This document shows positions 26,576 through 33,982 of a stretch of 64,000 nucleotides of DNA, piece after piece. The translations under genes and the position numbers were made by a program. Each line of letters opens with the position of its first letter. Within the stretch, counting starts at the first letter, position 1. The stretch is from NCBI GenBank assembly GCA_032027165.1, contig JAVSMO010000001.1, forward strand, positions 1,048,878 through 1,112,877. Reading direction: 5' to 3'. The notes under the pieces are model-generated. The model was not told the origin of the DNA. It was given only the letters and a program-made list of their open reading frames with translations, and did no database searches. Origin of the DNA: Denitratisoma sp. (GTDB lineage: Bacteria; Pseudomonadota; Gammaproteobacteria; Burkholderiales; Rhodocyclaceae).

Positions 26576-28267
26576 TCACTTCAACTCCTGTTCCGTCATG
26601 CCGTAATCCCGCATCGCCGCCTCCTTGGAGATCACGCCGTTGCGGATCTCCTCGGCCAATACCTTGCGGTCGCGTTTTTTCGGGTCGCCGTAGCCGCCGC
26701 CGCCGCTGGCGACCTGATGGTAGACGGTGCCCCTCGGCACGCCGGTGATGAGATCCTTGTTCTTCGGCACCACCGTGCTGCCGTCCGGATAGTGCAGGCG
26801 GATGAAGTTGAGGCCGGCGTCCTTGCCGCCGAACAGGCCGAAGGCCGGCTCGAAGTCGCCGTCGCCGAAGGTGACCAACTGGGTGTCCTCGGAGCCGATC
26901 TCGAAAATCGTTTCCACGCCGAGGCCGCCGCGCCACTCGCCGGCGCCGGCCGAATCGGTGAGCAGCTCGTGCTTGACCAGGCGGTGCGGCGTCTGCTGCT
27001 CGAACATCTCGTAGTCCTGGTCGAGCACGCCGCCGGAGGCGTCGATCATGCCGATGTGGTCGTAGCCGTCCATGCCCTGCATGGCGCCGGAGCCGCCCTT
27101 CAGGCCCATGAAGCCGATGTCGACGTACTGCTCGTTCTTCTCCGGGTCGGTGCCGGTGGTGAGCGAGCACAGCAGGTTGTTCCAGCCGGCGGTGACGCGG
27201 TCGGGCATCACCGGCGCCAAGGCGCGCTGGATGGCGTCGGCGTTGGGCGGGCAGAGGTGGTTGCCGAAGGTGGTGGCCTTCGGGTAGGCGGCGTTGAGCA
27301 CCGTGCCCTCGGGGATGACGATCTCGATCGGCTGCACCATGCCTTCGTTGTGCGGGATGTCCGGGTTCACCATCTGCAGCAAGGTGAGGATGGTGGCGGA
27401 GGCGCTCGAGGTGAAGGTGCCGTTCACGAAGCCGTTGGTCTGGGCGTCGGTGCGCGAGTAGTCGAACTTGATGTGCTTGTCCCTGACCTCGATGTCGACG
27501 CGGATGGTGAACTTGCTGCCCTCGTGGCGGCCGTCGTAGTAGATGAAGCCTTCGCCGCTGTACTTGCCGTTGGGGATCTTGGCGATCTCGGCTTCCATCA
27601 TCTTGCGCGTCGCCTCAAAGAGGGCCTGCTTGTGCGACTCGTAGCTCTCCAGGCCGTACTTGTCGAGCAGTTCCAGCAGGCGCCGCTCGCCGACGGTGCA
27701 GGCGCCCATCTCGGCCTTCATGTCGTGCTGCACGATGTCGAGGCGGATGTTGGCGAAGATCAGGTTCCAGACGTCCTTGCGCAGCTTGCCCTTCTCGACC
27801 ACCTTGATCGGCGGGATGCGCAGCGCCTCCTGCCAGACCTCTACGGCGTTCGGGTTGTAGCCGCCGCGCACGTTGCCGCCGATGTCGGCCTGGTGGCCCT
27901 TGACGGCGGTCCAGGCGACCAGCTTGCCGGAGTGGAAGATCGGCTTGTACACGGCGACGTCGTTATTCTGGTTGCCGAGACTGAAGACGTCGTTGTGAAA
28001 GATGACATCGCCGGGATGCAGGTCGTCGCCGAAGTAGTCCTTGATGTACTTGCACACCGGCGCCAGCGAGAAGGCGAGGATCGGTAGGTTCTCGGTCTGC
28101 TCGAGCATGTTGCCGTCGCCGTCGTAGAGGCCGGTGACGTAGTCCTTGGCCTCGCACAGGATGGGCGAGCGGGTGGTCTGCTCCATCGAGATGCTCATCT
28201 CGTCGGTGATGGACTTGAAGGTCCGCGCATACACCGACAACAGAATGGGGTCGATCTTGGCGCTCAT
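26576..28267 (-). CDS. Hydantoinase B / acetone-carboxylase-alpha-like subunit
   Basis: A 563-residue protein of the HyuB family. Seen: DPILLSVYARTFKSITDEM at the N-terminus, GDVIFHNDVFSLGNQNNDVA, KGHQADIGGNVRGGYNP (His and Asp residues typical of the metal site), and a Gly-rich end (VASGGGGYGDPKKRD). The ATG overlaps the stop of the HyuA-like gene. The much longer upstream frame is a shadow. Known: HyuA/HyuB pairs hydrolyse cyclic amides at the expense of ATP; relatives carboxylate ketones. A hydantoinase-like enzyme is part of anaerobic indoleacetate degradation. Inference: it opens the lactam ring of 2-oxoindole-3-acetyl-CoA to give (2-aminophenyl)succinyl-CoA. Confidence 0.85.
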   Translation of the reverse strand: MSAKIDPILLSVYARTFKSITDEMSISMEQTTRSPILCEAKDYVTGLYDGDGNMLEQTENLPILAFSLAPVCKYIKDYFGDDLHPGDVIFHNDVFSLGNQNNDVAVYKPIFHSGKLVAWTAVKGHQADIGGNVRGGYNPNAVEVWQEALRIPPIKVVEKGKLRKDVWNLIFANIRLDIVQHDMKAEMGACTVGERRLLELLDKYGLESYESHKQALFEATRKMMEAEIAKIPNGKYSGEGFIYYDGRHEGSKFTIRVDIEVRDKHIKFDYSRTDAQTNGFVNGTFTSSASATILTLLQMVNPDIPHNEGMVQPIEIVIPEGTVLNAAYPKATTFGNHLCPPNADAIQRALAPVMPDRVTAGWNNLLCSLTTGTDPEKNEQYVDIGFMGLKGGSGAMQGMDGYDHIGMIDASGGVLDQDYEMFEQQTPHRLVKHELLTDSAGAGEWRGGLGVETIFEIGSEDTQLVTFGDGDFEPAFGLFGGKDAGLNFIRLHYPDGSTVVPKNKDLITGVPRGTVYHQVASGGGGYGDPKKRDRKVLAEEIRNGVISKEAAMRDYGMTEQELK

Positions 28268-30387
28268 GCGGTCACCTTTTCCTTGCTCAAACACGACTTG
28301 ACGAGGTCTTCGCGCCCCTTGCGAAAGAGGGCGAAGGAGCCGAGGGCGTCCACCACGCAGTCGAAGGAATCGCTGACGAAGATGGCGGTGGTCTCCTGCT
28401 CGATCATGGCCGGGCCCGCGATGCGGTTGCCGTGGCGCATCCTGTGGCCGTCGTAGACCGGCACCTCGAGGAACGATTTCGTTTCCGGGATGTACATGCT
28501 GCGGCGGCCCTTGACGGCCTTCGAGGCGTCGGCGCCGGCCCAGGCTTCCTCGCGGTAGGAGGGCTTGTCGGTGAAGCCGATGGACTGCACGCGCACGTTG
28601 ATGATCTCGATCGGTGCGTTCTCCTGCTCCAGCGAATAGCCGTAGAGGCGGTTGTGCTCGTCGTGGAAGAGGCGGGCGATGGCGGCGACGTCGCGCTTGT
28701 CGATCAGTTCGCGCGGCACCAGGAAGGAGACCTCGTGGTACTGCTTGATGTAGCGGCAGTCGAACTTGATGTCGTGGCGGCGGCGCGCCTCGGGGATGCG
28801 CTCCTCGGTGAGCTGGCGCGCGCCCTCGGCCGACATCTCGTCGAGCATTTTCGCCAGGCGCGGCCAGTCGATGGCTTCCAGGCGGGCGACGAAGGTGCGC
28901 ACGAAGTCGTGCTTCAGCTCGCTCATCAGCATGCCGAAGGCGCACAGCACGGAGGACTCGCGCGGCACGATCTGGAAGGGGATCTCCAGCTCCTCGCAGA
29001 TCAGGCAGGAATGGATCGGGCCGGCGCCGCCGGCCGGGATGAAGGGGAATTCGCGCGGGTCGAAGCCGCGCTTGATGGTCACCTCGCGCACGCCCTGCGC
29101 CATGTTGTTGCAGGCGACGCGGTACATGCCGGCGGCAGCCTCTTCGATGCTGAGGCCCATCGGCTTGGCGATGTGCGTCTCGATCGCCTTGCGCGCGGCG
29201 GCGACGTCGAGCTTCATCTTGCCGCCGGCGAAATAGTTCGGGTCGAGGTAGCCGAGCACGACGTTGGCGTCGGTGGTGGCGGGCAGGGTGCCGCCCTTGC
29301 CGTAGCAGGCCGGGCCGGGGTCGGCGCCGGCGCTCTGCGGGCCCATGCGCAGCAGGCCGCCCTCGTCGAGCCAGCCGATCGAGCCGCCGCCGGCGCCGAT
29401 GGTGTGGATGTCGAGCATCGGCAGGGCGATCTTGTGGCGTGCGATCTCGCCGTCGTTCTTGATCATCGGGCTGCCGACCGCCACCGAGGCCTCGAAGCTG
29501 GTGCCGCCCATGTCGGTGGTGATGCACTTGTCCTGGCCGTGCGGGCGCACGTAGAAGAGGCCGGCGCCGGGGCCGCCGGCGGGGCCGGAGAGCAGGGTCA
29601 GCGCCGCCTTCTCGCGCGCCAGCTGCGGCGAGATGACGCCGCCGTTCGATTGCATGATGAGCAGGAGGCCCTTGAAACCGATGCCCTTCAGGCGCCCGAC
29701 CAATTGATCGAGGTAGTGGTTGAGCTTGGGGCCGACGTAGGAATTCAGCGCCGTGGTGCTGATGCGCTCGTAGAAGCGGATCGAGGGCAGCAGGTCGGTG
29801 GACACCGACAGGTAGGCGCCGGGCATCTCCTTCTTCACGATCTCCGCCGCCGCCTGCTCGTGGGCCGGGTTGGCGAAGGAGTTCATGAAGCAGACAGACA
29901 CGGCCTGTACGTCTTCCTGCTTGAAGAGGGCGATGGCCTCGCACACCTGCGCCAGGTCGAGCGGCGCCACTTCGCGGCCGGCGCGGTCGAGGCGGCCCTT
30001 GATGCCGGCGCGCAGGTAGCGCGGCACCAGCGGCTTCACGTTGGCGTAGCGGTTGTTGTACTGTTCCTCGCGGATGCCGCGGCGCATCTCCAGCGCATCG
30101 CGCACGCCTTCCGTCGTCAGCAGGGCGGACTTGGCGCCGGTGTGCGTCAGCGTGGCGTTGGTGGTGACGGTGGTGCCGTGCACGATGGTATCGATGGTCG
30201 GCGCGAAGGCTTCCAGCGTCATCGGCGGATTCTGCGCCGCCGCGATGTCGGTGAGGCCGTTCACGACGGCGATGGACGGGTCGGACGGGGTGGACAGCGA
30301 TTTGAAGATCGCCGGCTCCTCGCCGTCGCGGGTGACGACGAAGTCGGTGAAGGTGCCGCCGACGTCGATTCCGATCTTTAATGCCAT
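28264..30387 (-). CDS. Hydantoinase A / acetone-carboxylase-beta-like ATPase subunit
   Basis: A 707-residue HyuA-family protein. It opens with KIGIDVGGTFTDFVVTRDG, the ASKHA-type phosphate loop, then has TTVTTNATLTHTGAK, ITTDMGGTSFEASVAVG and IGAGGGSIGWLDEGG, which build the nucleotide site. It ends with a C-terminal domain (EQETTAIFVSDSFD). It is the ATP-using partner of the HyuB-like subunit and lies 37 bases after the CoA-ligase gene. The third subunit of acetone carboxylase and the further genes of acetophenone carboxylase are missing, favouring hydrolysis over carboxylation. Confidence 0.85.
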   Translation of the reverse strand: MALKIGIDVGGTFTDFVVTRDGEEPAIFKSLSTPSDPSIAVVNGLTDIAAAQNPPMTLEAFAPTIDTIVHGTTVTTNATLTHTGAKSALLTTEGVRDALEMRRGIREEQYNNRYANVKPLVPRYLRAGIKGRLDRAGREVAPLDLAQVCEAIALFKQEDVQAVSVCFMNSFANPAHEQAAAEIVKKEMPGAYLSVSTDLLPSIRFYERISTTALNSYVGPKLNHYLDQLVGRLKGIGFKGLLLIMQSNGGVISPQLAREKAALTLLSGPAGGPGAGLFYVRPHGQDKCITTDMGGTSFEASVAVGSPMIKNDGEIARHKIALPMLDIHTIGAGGGSIGWLDEGGLLRMGPQSAGADPGPACYGKGGTLPATTDANVVLGYLDPNYFAGGKMKLDVAAARKAIETHIAKPMGLSIEEAAAGMYRVACNNMAQGVREVTIKRGFDPREFPFIPAGGAGPIHSCLICEELEIPFQIVPRESSVLCAFGMLMSELKHDFVRTFVARLEAIDWPRLAKMLDEMSAEGARQLTEERIPEARRRHDIKFDCRYIKQYHEVSFLVPRELIDKRDVAAIARLFHDEHNRLYGYSLEQENAPIEIINVRVQSIGFTDKPSYREEAWAGADASKAVKGRRSMYIPETKSFLEVPVYDGHRMRHGNRIAGPAMIEQETTAIFVSDSFDCVVDALGSFALFRKGREDLVKSCLSKEKVTA

Positions 30388-30424
30388 GAGTTTGGCTCCG
30401 TATGCATTGGCACGAGATGTTTGT

Positions 30425-31948
30425 TCAGGCAGTTGTCTCGCGCGCCACCATCTGGCGCACGTCTTCCTTGCGGATCTTGCCCAGGGCGGTCTTCGGCAGC
30501 TGGCCGACGAAGACGACTTCCTTGGGATGCTTGTAGCGGGCGATGCGGCCTTCGAACAGGCGCAGCACCTGTTCCGCCTCGAGGCGGCGGCCCTCCTTCG
30601 GCGCCACCACGGCGACGACGATCTCGCCCCAGCGCGGGTCGGGCCGGCCGACGACGGAGGCTTCGGCGATGTCGGGGCAGTCGAGCAGCACGTTCTCGAT
30701 CTCGGCCGGATAGATGTTCTCGCCGCCGGAGATGATCATTTCCTTCTTGCGGCCGTCGACGGTCAGGTAACCTTCGGCGTCCAGGTGGCCCATGTCGCCG
30801 CTGTGAAACCAGCCGCCTCGCAGCGCGTCGGCGCTGGCCTGCGGGTTGCGCCAGTAGCCGCTCATCACGTTCGGCCCCTGGATCAGGATCTCGCCGGTGG
30901 CGCCAGCAGCCACGTCCCGGTCGAGATCGTCGACGATGCGCATGCGGCAGTGCGCCGCCACCTTGCCGGTCGAGCCGAGCTTGCGCTCGGCGTCGGCGGC
31001 CTTCAGATAGACGGCGATGGGGCAGGTCTCGGTCGAGCCATAAACCTGGATCAGCGGCACGCCGCGGGCATGCACGGCGCGGATCAGGCGCTCCTGGACG
31101 ATGGTGGAGCCGGTGGTGATCGAGCGCAGGCTGGAGAGGTTGGCGCTTTGCCAGTGCGGGTGCGCCATCATCATGTCGAGCTGGGCCGGCACCAGCACGG
31201 TAAGGGTGATGCGCTCGCGTGCGATGGCGTCGAAGGTGGCCTCGACCTCGAAGCGCGGATGCAGCACCACCGTTGCGCCGGCAGCCAGTGCCGGCGTGGT
31301 CTGGTTGTTGAGGCCGCCGACGTGGAACAGCGGCAGGGTGGTGAGGATGCGGTCCTCCGCCGTCAGGTCGTGCATGTCGGCACTGTTGACGGCGTTGCAG
31401 GCGAGCGCGTCCTGGGAGAGCAGCACGCCCTTCGGCCTGCCGGTCGAGCCAGAGGTATAGCAGATCAGCAGGGGCGAATGCGGGTCGGCTTCGGCGCGCG
31501 GCGCGGCTGCAGTGCCGGTTGCGTAAAAGGCTTCCCACGCCTGCCAGCCTGCGCGGGGGCCGCCCATGACGACGCTGCGCAGATCGCCGAGTTCGGCAAG
31601 GATGGGTTCCGTCTGGGCGACGAAGTCGGGCTCGACGAACAGCACCGCAGGCGGGCAGTCCTCCAGCATCTGCTTGTGCTCCGGGGCGGCCAGCCGCCAG
31701 TTGAGCGGCATGAACATCGCCCCGAGCCGGGCGCAGGCGAACAGCAGCGCCAGCAGCTCCGGGCTGTTGTAGCCGAGCCAGGCCACGCAACTTTCGCGCC
31801 TGACGCCGGCGGCGGCGAGCGCCGAGGCGAGCCGCTCGATTTTCTGCGCCAGCGCAGCATAGCTGATGTCCTGGCCGCCGAAACGGATCGCCGTCTTGCC
31901 GGGCGTTGCGCCGGCATGGTGGTCGATCCATTCTGTGAGACGCATCAT
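30425..31948 (-). CDS. iaaB: AMP-forming acyl-CoA ligase, probable indoleacetate-CoA ligase
   Basis: A 507-residue acyl-adenylate-forming enzyme. Seen: the ATP loop CYTSGSTGRPKGVLL, the adenine motif QVYGSTETCP, the hinge region WFHSGDMGHLDAEGYLTVDG with the conserved Asp, and the catalytic Lys segment PKTALGKIRKEDVRQ near the C-terminus. Two adjacent ATG codons could start it. Known: IaaB of Aromatoleum aromaticum is a specific indoleacetate-CoA ligase within the corresponding operon. Inference: activation of indoleacetate to its CoA thioester. The family is certain; the substrate is inferred from the gene neighbourhood. Confidence 0.82.
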   Translation of the reverse strand: MMRLTEWIDHHAGATPGKTAIRFGGQDISYAALAQKIERLASALAAAGVRRESCVAWLGYNSPELLALLFACARLGAMFMPLNWRLAAPEHKQMLEDCPPAVLFVEPDFVAQTEPILAELGDLRSVVMGGPRAGWQAWEAFYATGTAAAPRAEADPHSPLLICYTSGSTGRPKGVLLSQDALACNAVNSADMHDLTAEDRILTTLPLFHVGGLNNQTTPALAAGATVVLHPRFEVEATFDAIARERITLTVLVPAQLDMMMAHPHWQSANLSSLRSITTGSTIVQERLIRAVHARGVPLIQVYGSTETCPIAVYLKAADAERKLGSTGKVAAHCRMRIVDDLDRDVAAGATGEILIQGPNVMSGYWRNPQASADALRGGWFHSGDMGHLDAEGYLTVDGRKKEMIISGGENIYPAEIENVLLDCPDIAEASVVGRPDPRWGEIVVAVVAPKEGRRLEAEQVLRLFEGRIARYKHPKEVVFVGQLPKTALGKIRKEDVRQMVARETTA

Positions 31949-31960
31949 GTCGGCCAGGCC

Positions 31961-33166
31961 TCAGGCGCCGGTCACTTCCAGCACCACGGCCATCGCCGTG
32001 TCGCCGGCCGCGCAGCCGGTGAACAGGCCCCAGCCGCCGCCGCGCAGGGCCAGTTCCTCGATCACCTCGATGATCGCCCGCGTGCCCATCGGTGCCTGCG
32101 GGTGGCCCCAGACCAGCGAGCAGCCGTAGTTGTTCATGCTCTTCAGGTCGGCGCCGGTCTCGCGCGCGAAGAACAGGTCGTTGATGGCGAAGGGGTTGTG
32201 CGTCTTGATCACGGCCAGGTCCTTGATCGACTTGCCGGCCTGCTCGAGCGCGCGCTGCGCCGCGGGCACGGTGGCCTCGGGCATGTAGGCGAGCGGGGCC
32301 CGGGCCAGGCCGAAACCATGCAGGCGCACGGCGATCTTCGGGTCGCGCGAGAGCTCGCGCGCCTTTGCGGCGGTGGTGACGACGATGCCGGCGTTGCCGT
32401 CGGCCGGGTGGGTCTGGCCGCCGAAGGTGACCGTGCCGCCTTCCATGACCGGCTTCAGCTTGGCCAGGCCTTCCGCCGTCGAGTGGTTGATGCCCTCGTC
32501 AGCCTCCATCGTGCCGACGGTCTTCCTGAAGTTCGGCGCCGGCACCTCGAAGGGCAGGGTCATGAAGCGCTTGAGGAAGGCGGCGCCGTTGTCCAGTGCC
32601 TGGCGATATTGCTCCTCGCGCCGCAGCACCACCTCGTGCTGCTCGGCGGTGCCGATGCCGTGCTTCTTCGCCACGTTCTCCGCCGTCTGCAGCATGGAGT
32701 GGCGGCCGAGCGGATCGCAGCCGAAGTTGTCCATCACCCAGTCCTCGGCGATGCCGGTGCCGCCCGGGCCCTTCGGGTTCGGGTAGTAGAGGTGCGGGCC
32801 GTTGGAGGTGCGGTCGCAATTGACCACCAGCGCCGTGCTGCAGAGACTGACTTCTATCTCCTGCACCGCCGCGAGCAGGGTGCGCACGCCGGTGGCGCAG
32901 GCCTGCATCAGGGTCGGGCCGCCGGCCTGGCCGGCGCCGACGAGGCCGGCGAGCCAGGGCAGGCCGTAGAAGGAATGCTTCTGCGGCACGGAGAAGCCGA
33001 GCGCGCCGTAGTCGAAGATTTTCGGGTCGATGTTGCGCTTTGCCAGTTCGTTCTTCGCGACGTGGGCGGCGAACTCGATGCTGTGCAGGTTGGCGAAACT
33101 GCCCTGCCAGCGCGCGAAGGGCGTGCTCCAGTAGGCGCCGTAGGGGATTTCGGCCTTGTAGCTCAT
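31961..33166 (-). CDS. Thiolase, probable 2-aminobenzoylacetyl-CoA thiolase
   Basis: A 401-residue thiolase-superfamily enzyme. The nucleophilic Cys90 lies in GGPTLMQACATGVRT. The second site is GCSLVWGHPQAPMGTR, with its His, and the C-terminal Cys is in GWGLFTGCAAGDTAM. An N-terminal extension of roughly 20-30 residues precedes the thiolase core. Its ATG overlaps the GntR-gene stop. Known: a beta-ketothiolase is part of the indoleacetate cluster. Inference: thiolytic cleavage to 2-aminobenzoyl-CoA and acetyl-CoA. Confidence 0.85.
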   Translation of the reverse strand: MSYKAEIPYGAYWSTPFARWQGSFANLHSIEFAAHVAKNELAKRNIDPKIFDYGALGFSVPQKHSFYGLPWLAGLVGAGQAGGPTLMQACATGVRTLLAAVQEIEVSLCSTALVVNCDRTSNGPHLYYPNPKGPGGTGIAEDWVMDNFGCDPLGRHSMLQTAENVAKKHGIGTAEQHEVVLRREEQYRQALDNGAAFLKRFMTLPFEVPAPNFRKTVGTMEADEGINHSTAEGLAKLKPVMEGGTVTFGGQTHPADGNAGIVVTTAAKARELSRDPKIAVRLHGFGLARAPLAYMPEATVPAAQRALEQAGKSIKDLAVIKTHNPFAINDLFFARETGADLKSMNNYGCSLVWGHPQAPMGTRAIIEVIEELALRGGGWGLFTGCAAGDTAMAVVLEVTGA

Positions 33167-33864
33167 GCGTTTTCCTTGTTGGTTTCGTTGTCCGGACGAT
33201 CCAGGCCGGTGGCGGCGATGAAGCAGCGCTTCGCCTCGCCGAGATGGTCGCGCATGGCGCCGGCGGCGGCATCGCCGTCGCCGGCGGCGAGCGCCTCGGC
33301 GATGCGCTTGAGACCCTTGAGGACGATGTTGCGCACCTTCGCGTCGCCCAGCGTCAGGGCGCGGATGCGCATCATGTGGTCGGCGTACTGCTCGATGGCG
33401 CGCACCATGCGGCGGTTCGGCACCAGGTCCTTCCAGGCATTGCGGAAGCGGATATTGGCCTCGCGGAACGCGTCGGCGTCCTCCGCCTTGTAGGCGGCCA
33501 TCGCTGCGGCGAGCGCTTCGTCGAGCGGGGCGCGGACCGCCGCGTCGGTGGTCGTCTCGGCGACGCGGCGCACGGCGGCCGGCTCAAGGAGGAAGCGCAC
33601 CTCGTAGATGTCCTCGACATCCTTCAAGGTCAGGGCAGGCACGACAAAGCTGCGACCGTCGGAGGCGAGCAGGCCTTCGCTGGCCAGTCGCGTCAGGGCC
33701 TCGCGCACCGGGGTGCGCGAGACGCCGAGTTTTTCCGCCAGTTGGACTTCCTGCAGCGGCTGCCCGGCGACGATGGTGCCGTCGCGAAGGTGGGCGCGGA
33801 GCGTCTGGTAAACCTGATCGCCGAGGGCGAGGGGACGTTGGAGCGGCTTGATGGACGTAACCAC
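33163..33864 (-). CDS. GntR/FadR-subfamily transcriptional regulator of the indoleacetate operon
   Basis: A 233-residue regulator starting at GTG 33864, with GGAGG eight bases upstream; the longer frame would read through the promoter. Residues about 10-75 are the GntR winged helix (VYQTLRAHLRDGTIVAGQPL, then EKLGVSRTPVREALTRLASEGLL). The rest is a helical FCD effector domain (DIYEVRFLLEPAAVRRVAE ... RIRALTLGDAKVRN). It is the first gene of the long operon, its stop overlapping the thiolase start. Known: a GntR regulator lies in the indoleacetate cluster of Azoarcus evansii. Inference: an autoregulating repressor binding the GTATAC-centred site in its own promoter and the one at 36.0 kb. Confidence 0.88.
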   Translation of the reverse strand: MVTSIKPLQRPLALGDQVYQTLRAHLRDGTIVAGQPLQEVQLAEKLGVSRTPVREALTRLASEGLLASDGRSFVVPALTLKDVEDIYEVRFLLEPAAVRRVAETTTDAAVRAPLDEALAAAMAAYKAEDADAFREANIRFRNAWKDLVPNRRMVRAIEQYADHMMRIRALTLGDAKVRNIVLKGLKRIAEALAAGDGDAAAGAMRDHLGEAKRCFIAATGLDRPDNETNKENA

Positions 33865-33912
33865 GGATGGTCCTCCGCTGCGGGATGGATTGGATGAATC
33901 GGCCCTGTACGG

Positions 33913-33946
33913 TGGATACTGTATACACGCCTTATGGGCGTGTAAA
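33913..33946 (-). promoter_or_regulatory. Promoter and operator of the GntR-led indoleacetate operon
   Basis: On the minus strand TTTACA (33941-33946) and TACAGT (33918-33923) are separated by 17 bases. The operator sequence TGGATACTGTATACA (plus strand, 33913-33927), with palindromic core TGTATACA, covers the -10. An extra 8-bp palindrome TACACGCC/GGCGTGTA (33924-33931, 33937-33944) overlaps the core and spacer. It lies 49 bases before the GTG start. The 15 bases recur exactly at 36005-36019. Confidence 0.75.
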
Positions 33947-33982
33947 GATGAAGCAAAGTGCCGTCCCGCTTGCATGAACGCC

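Noticed and set aside
26576..30387. Acetone or acetophenone carboxylase
   Set aside because: Only the HyuA- and HyuB-like subunits are present, without the gamma subunit or other carboxylase genes, and the neighbours fit lactam hydrolysis.
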